DNA from: Planctomyces sp. SH-PL62
Lineage (GTDB): Bacteria > Planctomycetota > Planctomycetia > Planctomycetales > Planctomycetaceae
DNA: 54,187 nucleotides
Assembly (NCBI GenBank): GCA_945893075.1
Contig: CAMDDX010000007.1
Coordinates: 1 to 54,187 of the forward strand
Direction: 5' to 3'
Each line of letters opens with the position of its first letter. The stretch's first letter is position 1. A program made the translations under genes and the position numbers. Shown here piece by piece: positions 8,073-15,984 of the stretch. Below the pieces are notes generated by a model, which worked only from the letters and a program-made list of their open reading frames with translations, was not told the DNA's origin and did no database searches.

Positions 8073-9326
8073 ATGTTGTTTCGTTCGATGGTTTCGACTC
8101 TCGTGTTCGGTTTGTTGTTGACCGCAACGCAATCCAGCTTCGCCGATTGGCGACAGTTCCGTGGCAGCGATTCGTCCGCAGTTGCGTTGGACTCCAAGCT
8201 GCCGACCGAATGGGTTGATGGCGACAAGCCGCAGAACATCGGCTGGAAACTTGCGTTGCCGGGACGTGGGCTGGGCAGCCCAATCGTGGTCAATGGCCGC
8301 GTCTTCGTAACGTGCAGTAGCGGCTTTGCTCAGGATCGGTTGCATGTGCTGTGCTTCGATGCGGCGAAGGGACAGAAGCTGTGGGAGCGTCAGTTCTGGG
8401 CGACCGGTCGCACCATGACGCATCCGAAGACTTGTACCGCGGCTTCGTCGCCGTGCAGCGATGGGCAGCGCATCTTCGCGTTGTTTTCGAGCAACGATAT
8501 CGTCTGCCTCGACCTCGACGGCAACTTGCAGTGGTTCCGAGGTATCACGCACGACTTTCCCAATTGCAGCAATAGCCTGGGCATGGCTTCGTCGCCGATC
8601 GTGATTGGTGACACGCTCATCGCTCAGACGGAGAATGATGCCGACTCGTTCGCCAACGGCTTGGATGTCTACACGGGCGAGTCACGCTGGAAACGCACTC
8701 GGCCGAAGCGAGCCAGTTGGACTTCGCCGTCGCCGTTGAAAGATGCCGCCACGGGCGAAACGCTCGCGCTGTTGCAGTCGTCCGCTGGCGTCGAAGCGGT
8801 CAAGCCGCAAACTGGCGAAGTCGTTTGGACCTACAAAAACGGGGCGGGGACAATCCCGTCGCTGACCGTCTCAGAAAGCATCGCCTATGTGCCGTCGAAT
8901 GGTTTGACCGTACTCCAAACCGAAGCGAAAAAGTCCGAACCCAAACAACTTTGGAATGGCCCCAAGCTCGGCCCGGCAATCGCCACTCCGCTGGTACACG
9001 GCAAGAAAGCGTATGTGCTCAACGGAGCCGGAGTTTTATTGTGTGCGAATATCGAAGACGGCCAGACGGCGTGGCAACTGCGTCTCGAAGGTCCGTTCAC
9101 CGCGTCTCCGGTCGCGACCGCAGATCGGATGTACTTCATCAACGAACTCGGCGTTTGCCAAGTCGTGCAACTTGGCGGCGAGAAGGGTGAAGTCGTCGGC
9201 AAGAGCGAACTCACGCTCGGCAAGAATGACCCCGCCGACATCATTCAGAGCACGCCCGCGATTGACGGCAACGCGCTCTTCATCCGCAGTGATGCGTTCC
9301 TATGGAAGATTGCGGAGTCGAAGTAG
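8073..9326 (+). CDS. Exported PQQ-like / BamB-like beta-propeller protein
   Basis: A 417-residue protein with signal peptide MLFRSMVSTLVFGLLLTATQ ending SSFA|DW. The mature part starts WRQFRGS, typical of planctomycete PQQ-binding-like propellers. It contains repeated blade motifs such as SPIVVNGRVFVTCSSG, VLCFDAAKGQKLWER, VYTGESRWKRTRP and KPQTGEVVWTYKNG. No catalytic PQQ dehydrogenase residues are evident, so a binding or scaffold role is likelier than an enzyme. ATG 8073 has GAGGA about 8 bp upstream. The TAG stop at 9324-9326 lies inside the next palindromic element. Confidence 0.85.
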   Translation: MLFRSMVSTLVFGLLLTATQSSFADWRQFRGSDSSAVALDSKLPTEWVDGDKPQNIGWKLALPGRGLGSPIVVNGRVFVTCSSGFAQDRLHVLCFDAAKGQKLWERQFWATGRTMTHPKTCTAASSPCSDGQRIFALFSSNDIVCLDLDGNLQWFRGITHDFPNCSNSLGMASSPIVIGDTLIAQTENDADSFANGLDVYTGESRWKRTRPKRASWTSPSPLKDAATGETLALLQSSAGVEAVKPQTGEVVWTYKNGAGTIPSLTVSESIAYVPSNGLTVLQTEAKKSEPKQLWNGPKLGPAIATPLVHGKKAYVLNGAGVLLCANIEDGQTAWQLRLEGPFTASPVATADRMYFINELGVCQVVQLGGEKGEVVGKSELTLGKNDPADIIQSTPAIDGNALFIRSDAFLWKIAESK

Positions 9327-9418
9327 CACGGGCGGCTCGCCTGTGCCTGTCCGATGATTGGATCTTAATTGGTTGAGCCGTGTGAGTTTTCGGGCACAGG
9401 CAAGCGGCCTGTGCCTAC
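9323..9418. repeat. Compound palindromic element supplying the upstream stop codon
   Basis: Left arm GTAGCACGGGCGGCTCGCC-TGTGCC, right arm the imperfect inverse ending GGCCTGTGCCTAC. The TAG at 9324-9326 terminates the PQQ-like gene, and the element ends 11 bp before the FluC start. Confidence 0.75.
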
Positions 9419-9429
9419 GGTGGGGAACT

Positions 9430-9822
9430 ATGCGTCCGTGGCTTGGTGTGTTGTTGGTCGCGATTGGCGGCGCGATCGGTGCCGTCGCGCGACATGCCTC
9501 GAACGAACTCTGCCGCCGGTTGCTGGAAAACACGCTTGGACGTTTCTGGCCATTGAGCACTCTGCTGGTCAATTCGGTCGGTTGCTTCGCCATTGGTTTT
9601 CTGATGGCGTTGCACCGACGCGAGCAACTGAGCGACGAATGGCGCTTGCTGCTGGTCACTGGCGGACTCGGTGCGCTGACAACGTTCTCGGCCTTTAGTT
9701 TTGACACGCTGATGCTCGCTCGCGATCACACGTTCGCGCTGGCCATCCTCAACACGGCGGCGAATGTCGTGCTCTGTTTGTTGGCCGTGTGGCTCGGCTG
9801 GTGGCTGGGTGGCGGTCAGTGA
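9430..9822 (+). CDS. crcB: Fluoride channel FluC/CrcB
   Basis: A 130-residue membrane protein of normal family length with four hydrophobic segments. It shows the family signatures GGAIGAVARH near the N-terminus, STLLVNSVGCFAIGF with the channel Asn, and GGLGALTTFSAFSFDT with the TTFS..SF core that lines the fluoride path. FluC works as a dual-topology dimer that exports fluoride passively. A fluoride riboswitch was looked for in the 100 bp upstream and not seen; that space is filled by the palindromic element. A Rho-independent terminator follows at 9950-9975 on this strand. Confidence 0.95.
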   Translation: MRPWLGVLLVAIGGAIGAVARHASNELCRRLLENTLGRFWPLSTLLVNSVGCFAIGFLMALHRREQLSDEWRLLLVTGGLGALTTFSAFSFDTLMLARDHTFALAILNTAANVVLCLLAVWLGWWLGGGQ

Positions 9823-9929
9823 ATCTCGATGGCGAGCGGGGGCGTCAGCTCCGTTGCCGTGCCGGAACGCGCTGCTGTGCGAGTGGAGCACAGCCGGTCT
9901 GACTCGGCCCCCGGTCACCATCGGAAAAC

Positions 9930-11378
9930 TCAGCGTGGACTCGATACCAGCCGGCGATGTTTCGCCGGCGTTTTTCTGGATCGCGATTGGAATTTCGGCG
10001 GACGCGGAGTTGCGAGCGACTCGTCCGCAAGGCGTGCGAGTCCGTTCTCAGTGGCTTGTCGATAACACGCTGTCAGCGGTCCTTCGCCCAAATTCTTGTC
10101 GAGAAACGACTCGACCGTTCCGCCAAGTGACATCACCGTCTCACCGAGGCGGATCAGTTTGGTCGCCGACTCGCTCAGGCAGTGAACTCCCAGAAGCTCG
10201 AACGACTCGCGATGAAAAAGCAGCTTCAGCATCGCCGACGGCGAACCGCTGATTTGACCGCGCGACGTGTCTGCAAACCGCGCGACTCCGACTTCGTAGG
10301 CCACGAGGTCGTGGCGGAGTTGTTCTTCCGTCGCACCGACCATCGCGAGTTCGGGAATCGTCAACAGCCCGCGAGAAATCGGCGACGAGACGTTCGATCC
10401 CTTCCCAAAGAGAGACTCGATGACTCGGCGACTTTGATCCAACGCCGCGCATGCGAGAACCGGAAAGCCGACGACGTCACCAATCCCGTAAATGTGTTTG
10501 ATCCATGTCTGGCCCTGCTCATTGCACCACAAGCGGCCTTGCTCGTCGGGCTCTAATCCGGCCTCGCTGAGATCTAGCGAACTCGTGTTGCCGCAGCGAC
10601 CGGCGGCGTACAGCACACACTCCGCCAGCAAGGTCTTGCCCCCCTCCAATCGCACGGCCGCGCGATCATCGAACGTTTTCTCAATGGCCTGAACTGGTCG
10701 GCCAAGTCGAAATCGGACACCGCAACGCTCGGCCTGTCGGCGGAACCGATGGATGAGTTCCCGATCCCACGACGCCAGTAATCTCCGCTGCGGATCGACG
10801 AAGACCACGCGCGTCCCCAGTACGGCGAAGAACATCGCAGACTCCAGCGCCGCGAGGTCGGCACCGATCACGATCATCGACTTCGGCAGACGCGGGAGCG
10901 CCAACAATTCGTCGCTGTCGAGGATTGTCTGACCGTCGAACGGCACCCAACTTGGCCGGATCGGCTTCGTGCCGACCGCCAATAAGATGTTGTCCCCGGT
11001 CAGCCGTTGAACCCCGTTCGAGTAGGTGCTGACTTCAATCTCATTCGGTCCGACAAAGTGAGGTCGTCCGTCGATGAAGTCGGCACCCTGCTGGATCAAA
11101 CCCGTTTCAAACGCGACGGCTTCCTGTTGCGCGGCAGCGTTCGAGATTTGCCACAGTTGCTGCATCGTTCCTCGGCGATCACGGACGCACCGTTGAGGCG
11201 AAGTCTCACGCGACCGAAATCCGGTCATCAGCAATGCCGAGTCGCGGAGCGACTGAGTCGGCGGCGTATCGTCATTGTGGCATTCGATCAACGCCACATG
11301 TTTGTCGCGCTGAGCGGCTTCCAGCGCGGCGAGCCGGCCGTGGCGATCATGCCCGAGGACAATCAAGTCGTACCGCAT
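9930..11378 (-). CDS. Degenerate SthA-like pyridine nucleotide-disulphide oxidoreductase
   Basis: A 482-residue protein with the full domain order of soluble transhydrogenase/lipoamide-dehydrogenase relatives: N-terminal FAD-binding region (YDLIVLGHDRHGRLAALEAA), central NAD(P) domain (MIVIGADLAALESAMFF), GIGDVVG second FAD motif, and C-terminal dimerisation domain (ELAMVGATEEQLR...YEVGVARF...LLGVHCLSESATKLIRLG). Three key features are altered. The first GxGxxG reads GHDRHG, the second reads GADLAA, and the redox Cys region of relatives is absent (NDDTPPTQSLRDSALLMTG stands where CINTGTIPSKTL is expected). It may be a non-catalytic or repurposed paralogue. ATG 11378 begins MRYDLIVLG as in relatives. 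The 3' end overlaps the FluC terminator convergently. Confidence 0.8.
   Translation of the reverse strand: MRYDLIVLGHDRHGRLAALEAAQRDKHVALIECHNDDTPPTQSLRDSALLMTGFRSRETSPQRCVRDRRGTMQQLWQISNAAAQQEAVAFETGLIQQGADFIDGRPHFVGPNEIEVSTYSNGVQRLTGDNILLAVGTKPIRPSWVPFDGQTILDSDELLALPRLPKSMIVIGADLAALESAMFFAVLGTRVVFVDPQRRLLASWDRELIHRFRRQAERCGVRFRLGRPVQAIEKTFDDRAAVRLEGGKTLLAECVLYAAGRCGNTSSLDLSEAGLEPDEQGRLWCNEQGQTWIKHIYGIGDVVGFPVLACAALDQSRRVIESLFGKGSNVSSPISRGLLTIPELAMVGATEEQLRHDLVAYEVGVARFADTSRGQISGSPSAMLKLLFHRESFELLGVHCLSESATKLIRLGETVMSLGGTVESFLDKNLGEGPLTACYRQATENGLARLADESLATPRPPKFQSRSRKTPAKHRRLVSSPR
9950..9975 (+). terminator. Rho-independent terminator of crcB
   Basis: GCCGGCGA-TGTT-TCGCCGGC followed by GTTTTT: an 8-bp GC stem with a 4-base loop and a U-tract, about 130 bp after the FluC stop. 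It lies inside the 3' coding end of the convergent flavoprotein gene, where the same bases encode its basic tail. Confidence 0.75.
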
Positions 11379-11769
11379 GATGGACTCTTCTAAGCTGGCG
11401 TCATCTTTAGAGACGTGCTGTGAAAAGCCACGTCCCCTCCGGTTCGTCATCGGAAGACTTGCGCGGTCAGCTAAACCTGTCTGGTCAAAGCGCCTGGCGA
11501 ATCTGGAAAACCGGGTCCGATCAGAACGGTCGTGCTGACCAAAGCCGGCCGATCCAGTTTTCCCAATCGCTTCAGGAGTTCTTCGTTTGCCGGCGGTCGC
11601 TCGAAAAGCGACTCACTCCGGCTTGTGAGAGATACTGCGGTTGGGTTCGCTCTGGACCAAGCTGGCATAAGATGAAGGGCGAAAGATGAACCGCAGGGGG
11701 CAGGTGCCTGCCTTTATTTTCCGCCCTCCATTTTCCGCCAGCCTGTCCGAACAGATTTCCCATCGCCCC
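11379..11769. other. Divergent intergenic region
   Basis: Holds the 5' regions of the SthA-like gene (left) and the helicase (right) and a palindromic element at 11661-11742. A minus-strand open frame at 11471-11668 (65 residues, containing FERPPANEELLKRLGKLDRP) has a partly coding-like composition. Its ATG lies in the palindrome and no ribosome-binding site is visible, so it is not called as a gene. Confidence 0.4.
11661..11742. repeat. GGCGGAAAA-type palindromic element (copy 1)
   Basis: GCTGGCATAAGATGAAGGGC...GCAGGTGCCTGC...TTTTCCGCCCTCCATTTTCC-GCCAGC. The outer arms are inverted copies, with a small inner palindrome GGCAGG-tg-CCTGCC. The same arm sequence recurs at 17471, 22876 and 28048. 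It ends 27 bp before the helicase start. Confidence 0.7.
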
Positions 11770-13728
11770 ATGAAATCCACCGATCACTTTCAAAACCTGT
11801 TGCATTGCCTCGAACTGGAAGCCGAAGCGGAAGCCAACGACGTTGTGAAACTGTCTCGGCAAACGAGCGGCGAGTTCGCCGAGCGATCCGGCCGATGCCT
11901 GCTCGGCCTGGCGATTCGGGAGGAAGCAGCCGGGTTCGGTGGGCGAGTGTTGCTGACGCTGGGCAAGCGCGATCGGCGCGCCGAGTTGCCGTGGACGAAG
12001 TTGAGTTCTGGCAGCCCGGTCGTCCTCTCCGAAGAGCATGCTGTGGAAAGCGTCGCGTGTCGTGGTGTCGTTACCAGTCGCGATCGCGAGACGATCACGG
12101 TCGCGCTGACTCAGTCTCCGGAGCCGAACAATGATCGGCCGACGTTTCGTTTGGATTGGTCGTCGGATGAAATTTCGCGCGAGCGGCAACGAGCGGCACT
12201 CAAGCAAGTCGCGGCGGCGGATCACGGTCGGCTCGCGGCGCTCAAGCGAAAGTTGCTCGGTGAAGAATCGCCGGAGTTCGATGATTTTGTAGCCGCGCTT
12301 CGCCAGAACGCGGGTCTTGGGTCAGATGCCCGCGTTCTGGCGAAACGCGGCTACACAACGGATGCGGGGCCGCTTGATGAATCGCAATGCGCGGCGGTTG
12401 CTCATGCGTTGTCGGCGAAGGAGGTCGCGGTCATTCATGGACCGCCGGGGACGGGGAAGACGACCGCGGTCGTGGAACTCATTCGGCAGGCGGTACAGCG
12501 CGGCGAGCGAGTGCTGGCATGTGCTCCCAGCAATCTGGCGGTTGACAACTTGCTGGAACGATTGCTCGCGGCGGGCGAGCGAGCGATTCGCGTGGGACAT
12601 CCGGCTCGCGTGTTGCCGGAGTTGCGCGAGCACACGCTCGACCTGCAAGTGGCGGCGCATCCCGATTTGAAGTTGGCTCGCGAGTGGAAAAAGCAGGCGT
12701 GGGCACTGCGGCGTCAGGCGAGCAAGTTCACGCGAACCGCTCCGGAGAAAGGCGCGCGACGCGATCAACGGGACGAAGCCAAGCGATTGCTGTCCGATGC
12801 GCGGAAGATGGAAGAGCGGTTGGTCGCGCACCTGCTCGAATCATCGACGGTCGTGTGTGCGACGCTGACGGGACTCGATGATGAATTGCTTGGCCAGTTG
12901 CAGTTCGACTTAGCGGTGATTGACGAAGCGGCTCAGACGACCGAGCCAGCCTGTTGGATTCCGTTGCTGCGAGCCAAACGGTTGGTACTCGCGGGTGATC
13001 ATTGCCAGTTGCCCCCGACGATTCTTTCGAGCGCAGCGAAGCAACTCGGCTTTGATGTCAGCCTGATGGAGCGGCTCGTCGCGAGTTGGGGCGATGTGAT
13101 CTCGCGGCAACTCACGACGCAGTATCGGATGCACGAGCAAATCATGCGGTTCTCGTCCGACGAGTTCTACGATTCCTCGTTGATTGCCGCCGACTGCGTG
13201 CGCGAACACGTCTTGGCCGATCTGGCTCACGTCGCCCCCTGCCCTCTCACTCAAACGGCAATGCAATTCATCGACACGGCTGGCTCGGACTGCGTCGAAC
13301 AGGCGGAGGCCGACGGATCGAGCCGCAACAATCCGGGAGAAGCGGACATCGTCGCTCGGCAAGTTCAGGAGTTGCTGGCAGCGGGTGTCGCTCCGTCCGA
13401 GATCGCGATCATCACGCCGTATGCCGCGCAAGCTCGGCTGCTGCGAACGCTGCTCGACAACGCAGCCATCGAGATCGACACCGTGGATGGCTTCCAAGGG
13501 CGTGAGAAGGAAGCGGTCGTGATTTCGCTGGTCCGCTCGAACACGACCGGCGAAGTCGGCTTCCTGTCCGACACGCGCCGCACGAACGTCGCTCTCACAC
13601 GAGCACGCCGCAAACTGATCGTCATCGGCGACAGCAGCACGCTGGCCAATCATGAGTTTTATCGGCGGCTGCTTGACCATTTCGAACGCGAAGGAGCGTA
13701 CGGAATCGTGTGGGATCTGCCGGCGTGA
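11770..13728 (+). CDS. Superfamily 1 DNA/RNA helicase, UPF1/IGHMBP2-like
   Basis: A 652-residue SF1B-type helicase. An N-terminal beta-rich domain (about 1-170, with the LPWTKLSSGSPVVLS segment) precedes the core: Q-motif-like LDESQCAAVAHAL, Walker A GPPGTGKTT (224-232), Ia CAPSNLAVDNLLERL, Walker B DEAAQTTEP (385-393), GDHCQLPPT, TQYRMHEQIM, and the C-terminal TVDGFQGREKEAVVISLVRS and NVALTRARRKLIVIGD. This is the IGHMBP2/UPF1 arrangement, so ATP-driven 5'-3' unwinding is expected. A 66-bp palindrome is inserted in frame at residues 174-195. ATG 11770 opens MKSTDHFQNLL. Confidence 0.9.
   Translation: MKSTDHFQNLLHCLELEAEAEANDVVKLSRQTSGEFAERSGRCLLGLAIREEAAGFGGRVLLTLGKRDRRAELPWTKLSSGSPVVLSEEHAVESVACRGVVTSRDRETITVALTQSPEPNNDRPTFRLDWSSDEISRERQRAALKQVAAADHGRLAALKRKLLGEESPEFDDFVAALRQNAGLGSDARVLAKRGYTTDAGPLDESQCAAVAHALSAKEVAVIHGPPGTGKTTAVVELIRQAVQRGERVLACAPSNLAVDNLLERLLAAGERAIRVGHPARVLPELREHTLDLQVAAHPDLKLAREWKKQAWALRRQASKFTRTAPEKGARRDQRDEAKRLLSDARKMEERLVAHLLESSTVVCATLTGLDDELLGQLQFDLAVIDEAAQTTEPACWIPLLRAKRLVLAGDHCQLPPTILSSAAKQLGFDVSLMERLVASWGDVISRQLTTQYRMHEQIMRFSSDEFYDSSLIAADCVREHVLADLAHVAPCPLTQTAMQFIDTAGSDCVEQAEADGSSRNNPGEADIVARQVQELLAAGVAPSEIAIITPYAAQARLLRTLLDNAAIEIDTVDGFQGREKEAVVISLVRSNTTGEVGFLSDTRRTNVALTRARRKLIVIGDSSTLANHEFYRRLLDHFEREGAYGIVWDLPA
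12289..12354. repeat. GTAGCC palindromic element inside the helicase coding sequence
   Basis: A 66-bp inverted repeat, GTAGCCGCGCTTCGCCAGAA ... ending TTCTGGCGAAACGCGGCTAC, with a 14-bp spacer. It is a close match to 42164-42229 (same 66-bp length and arms, different spacer) and resembles 19872-19924. Its length is exactly 22 codons. It is read as VAALRQNAG...ARVLAKRGY, with GTA rather than TAG in frame. Confidence 0.85.
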
Positions 13729-13804
13729 GATGACCATTCCGAAACGTCAGCGCAGGCATGCGCTTCACAGAGTTGTCGCCAAGAATGTTCGGGACGCGAG
13801 CAAA

Positions 13805-13889
13805 ATAGACGAGTCACTCCGTGACTCGACTTCGAGTCACGGAGTGACTCGTCTACTTTACGTCTCCGACGCTGGCAGCGTCGGAGACG
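13805..13889. repeat. Two adjacent palindromes after the helicase
   Basis: TAGACGAGTCACTCCGTGAC...GTGACTCGTCTAC (13806-13856) and CGTCTCCGACGCT-ggc-AGCGTCGGAGACG (13861-13889). The first is a compound element, each arm being CGAGTCAC-tcc-GTGACTCG. The second is a single perfect 13-bp stem. They occupy much of the 235-bp gap before the CocE-type gene. Confidence 0.8.
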
Positions 13890-13963
13890 AGTCGATCAGA
13901 TGTGTGGCCTCGCGAGCGGGTCTCGCGAGTCGTTTCTTCATCTTGATCCTCGGAGCGTGAATC

Positions 13964-15619
13964 ATGCGCGTGCTTCTGATTGGACTCTGGCTCGTCTCCA
14001 TGTCGTCGGTCTTCGCGCAGGAACCGATTGAGGTCGGCGGCGTGCGTGAAGAGCAGATGATGATTCCGATGCGCGATGGGACGAAGCTCTCGGCGTATCT
14101 TTATTTTCCAGCGGGTGACGGCCCGTGGCCGGTGCTGTACGAGCAACGCTATGCGGACTTGAAAGGCGTGGGGACTCGGCAGGGAAACGCTCGGCTGGCG
14201 AAAGCCGGCTACGTTGTCTGTGCCGAGAACTTTCGCGGGGCCGGCAAGTCGGAAGGGACATGGGTCGGCTATCGAGCACTCGGCTGGGGCGAGTTGCAAG
14301 ACGGCTACGACACGGTCGAATGGCTCGCCAAACAAAAATGGTCCACGGGGAAGATCGGGACGTTCGGCAGTTCGCAGGCGGGGTTCGCTCAGAACTTTCT
14401 GGCAGTGTCTCGGCCGCCGCATCTCGTCGCGCAATACATGATCGACACGGGACTGAGCCTGTACCAAGAAGGCTATCGCATCGGCGGGACGACTCGGCCG
14501 GAGCGGTTCAAAGGGATGGACGCCGTCTGCCGTGAGCCGGCTCACAACCGCGCGCTCGTCGCCGAGTGGTTCAAGCATCCGACATTCGATGACTATTGGA
14601 AACAAGAGGATTGCTCGCGGCACTTCGACAAGATGGACGTCCCCTGCTTCACGATCGGCAGTTGGTTCGACTTCATGAACATCGGCTCGATCGAGAGCTA
14701 TCGTGGGCGGCAACATCGAGCGGGACCGAACTCGCGCGGCAAACAACAACTGCTCATCGGCCCGTGGCTGCACGGCGGGTATCTCGGCAAGAACACCAAC
14801 AAAGTCAGCGAGCTGACTTTTCCAGAGAACGCGAAGTTCGACGCCGAATCACACTTGATTCGCTGGTTCGATTTCTGGCTGAAGGGCAAAGACAACATTG
14901 CCGACCGCGATCCGACTGTGCGGTACTACGTCATGGGAGCCGTCGGCGAAGAGGGCGCTCCTGGCAACATCTGGCGAGAGACAAATGATTGGCCGATCTC
15001 ATCGACGCCAACGTCGTACTTCCTGCGCGACGGTGCGAAGCTGACAACATCGTCGCCGGCCGAAGCGGACGCGGCTGCAACCTTCCTGGCTGATCCGCTC
15101 AAGCCTGCCAACATTCCGAACACGCGCGGGTTTCCCGGCGCGGCGGACGCTCGCAAGTTTGAAGAGCAAGCCGAGGTCCGCACCTTCACGACCGAACCAC
15201 TCACAGAATCGGTCGAATGGACCGGGCTCGTGAAGACGGAGTTGTTCGTCACGTCGTCCGCGAAAGACACCGATTTCATCGTCCGAGTCTGCGACGTTTA
15301 TCCCGACGGCCGCTCGATCCTGCTGGTCGATTACATCCGCCGCGGCCGTTATCGCGAGGGCTTCGAGCAAGAAGTCTTCTTCACTCCCGGCAAGGTCGAG
15401 AAGGTCGCTTTCGAGGTCGGCTGGATCAGCCAAATCTTCGCGAAGGGACATCGCATCCGAGTCACCGTCGCCAGCACCGGCGCTCCGTTCTTTGAACCGA
15501 ACCCGAATACCGGCGAACCGCTCGGCCAGGAGTTCCCCACGAACGCGGTCTCGGCGACGAACACCGTTCAACTCAACAAGCAACACGCCTCACGAGTCAT
15601 TGCGCCGTTAAGACCGTAG
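13964..15619 (+). CDS. Exported CocE/NonD-family (X-Pro dipeptidyl-peptidase-like) hydrolase
   Basis: A 551-residue protein with signal peptide MRVLLIGLWLVSMSSVFA|QE. It has an alpha/beta-hydrolase core (MRDGTKLSAYLYFPAG, YVVCAENFRGAGKSEGTW), the nucleophile elbow GSSQAG (Ser137) and a late beta-jelly-roll domain (VRTFTTEPLTESVEWTGLVK, HRIRVTVASTGAPFFEPNPN). This is the CocE/PepX architecture: cleavage of esters or amides with an Asp/His pair further on, including GPWLHGGYLG as a candidate His region. Expected location is periplasmic or surface. ATG 13964 opens the signal peptide. Confidence 0.85.
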   Translation: MRVLLIGLWLVSMSSVFAQEPIEVGGVREEQMMIPMRDGTKLSAYLYFPAGDGPWPVLYEQRYADLKGVGTRQGNARLAKAGYVVCAENFRGAGKSEGTWVGYRALGWGELQDGYDTVEWLAKQKWSTGKIGTFGSSQAGFAQNFLAVSRPPHLVAQYMIDTGLSLYQEGYRIGGTTRPERFKGMDAVCREPAHNRALVAEWFKHPTFDDYWKQEDCSRHFDKMDVPCFTIGSWFDFMNIGSIESYRGRQHRAGPNSRGKQQLLIGPWLHGGYLGKNTNKVSELTFPENAKFDAESHLIRWFDFWLKGKDNIADRDPTVRYYVMGAVGEEGAPGNIWRETNDWPISSTPTSYFLRDGAKLTTSSPAEADAAATFLADPLKPANIPNTRGFPGAADARKFEEQAEVRTFTTEPLTESVEWTGLVKTELFVTSSAKDTDFIVRVCDVYPDGRSILLVDYIRRGRYREGFEQEVFFTPGKVEKVAFEVGWISQIFAKGHRIRVTVASTGAPFFEPNPNTGEPLGQEFPTNAVSATNTVQLNKQHASRVIAPLRP

Positions 15620-15984
15620 TCTTCCACAGACAGTCAGGCGAGTGGGCAGCGTCCGCCCGATGGCACGCACATTGATCAGCCGGAATGCGCTAGCGTCCGG
15701 TTCGGTCACACAAACACCGACAAACCGGACGCTAGCGCGTTCCGGCTCATCATCACACTCATCAAAGCCATTCCGCTCGCCTGTGAGTTATCGCGAGGAT
15801 TCCCAACGTGCGGGTTACGAAGAGTCATTTCATTCGTCGCGGAGTGACGACTTCTCGCATCGCACGAGCCATCAATGGGAAGCTCGCCAGAATCGGCCTT
15901 GAATCCTCGAAATCCGCGACTCACCGCTCGATCTATAGGTGAGACTCCCCAGTGGACTTGATGCCTGCCATAAGGATGCGCGCG
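15620..15984. other. Intergenic region with a palindromic element
   Basis: Between the CocE-type and multiheme genes. It contains an inverted repeat at 15678-15747 (AGCCGGAATGCGCTAGCGTC and its inverse). The remaining 240 bp show no coding pattern or clear promoter. The annotated start of the multiheme gene could also lie a few codons earlier (15952, 15961 or 15976). Confidence 0.5.
15678..15747. repeat. Palindromic element, AGCCGGAA type
   Basis: Inverted arms AGCCGGAATGCGCTAGCGTC-CGGTT and AACCGGACGCTAGCGCGTTC-CGGCT, about 25 bp each with one or two mismatches, around a 20-bp spacer. Confidence 0.75.

Noticed and set aside
9323-9430. Fluoride riboswitch upstream of crcB
   Set aside because: The 107-bp gap is almost entirely the palindromic element; the conserved fluoride-riboswitch core was not found.
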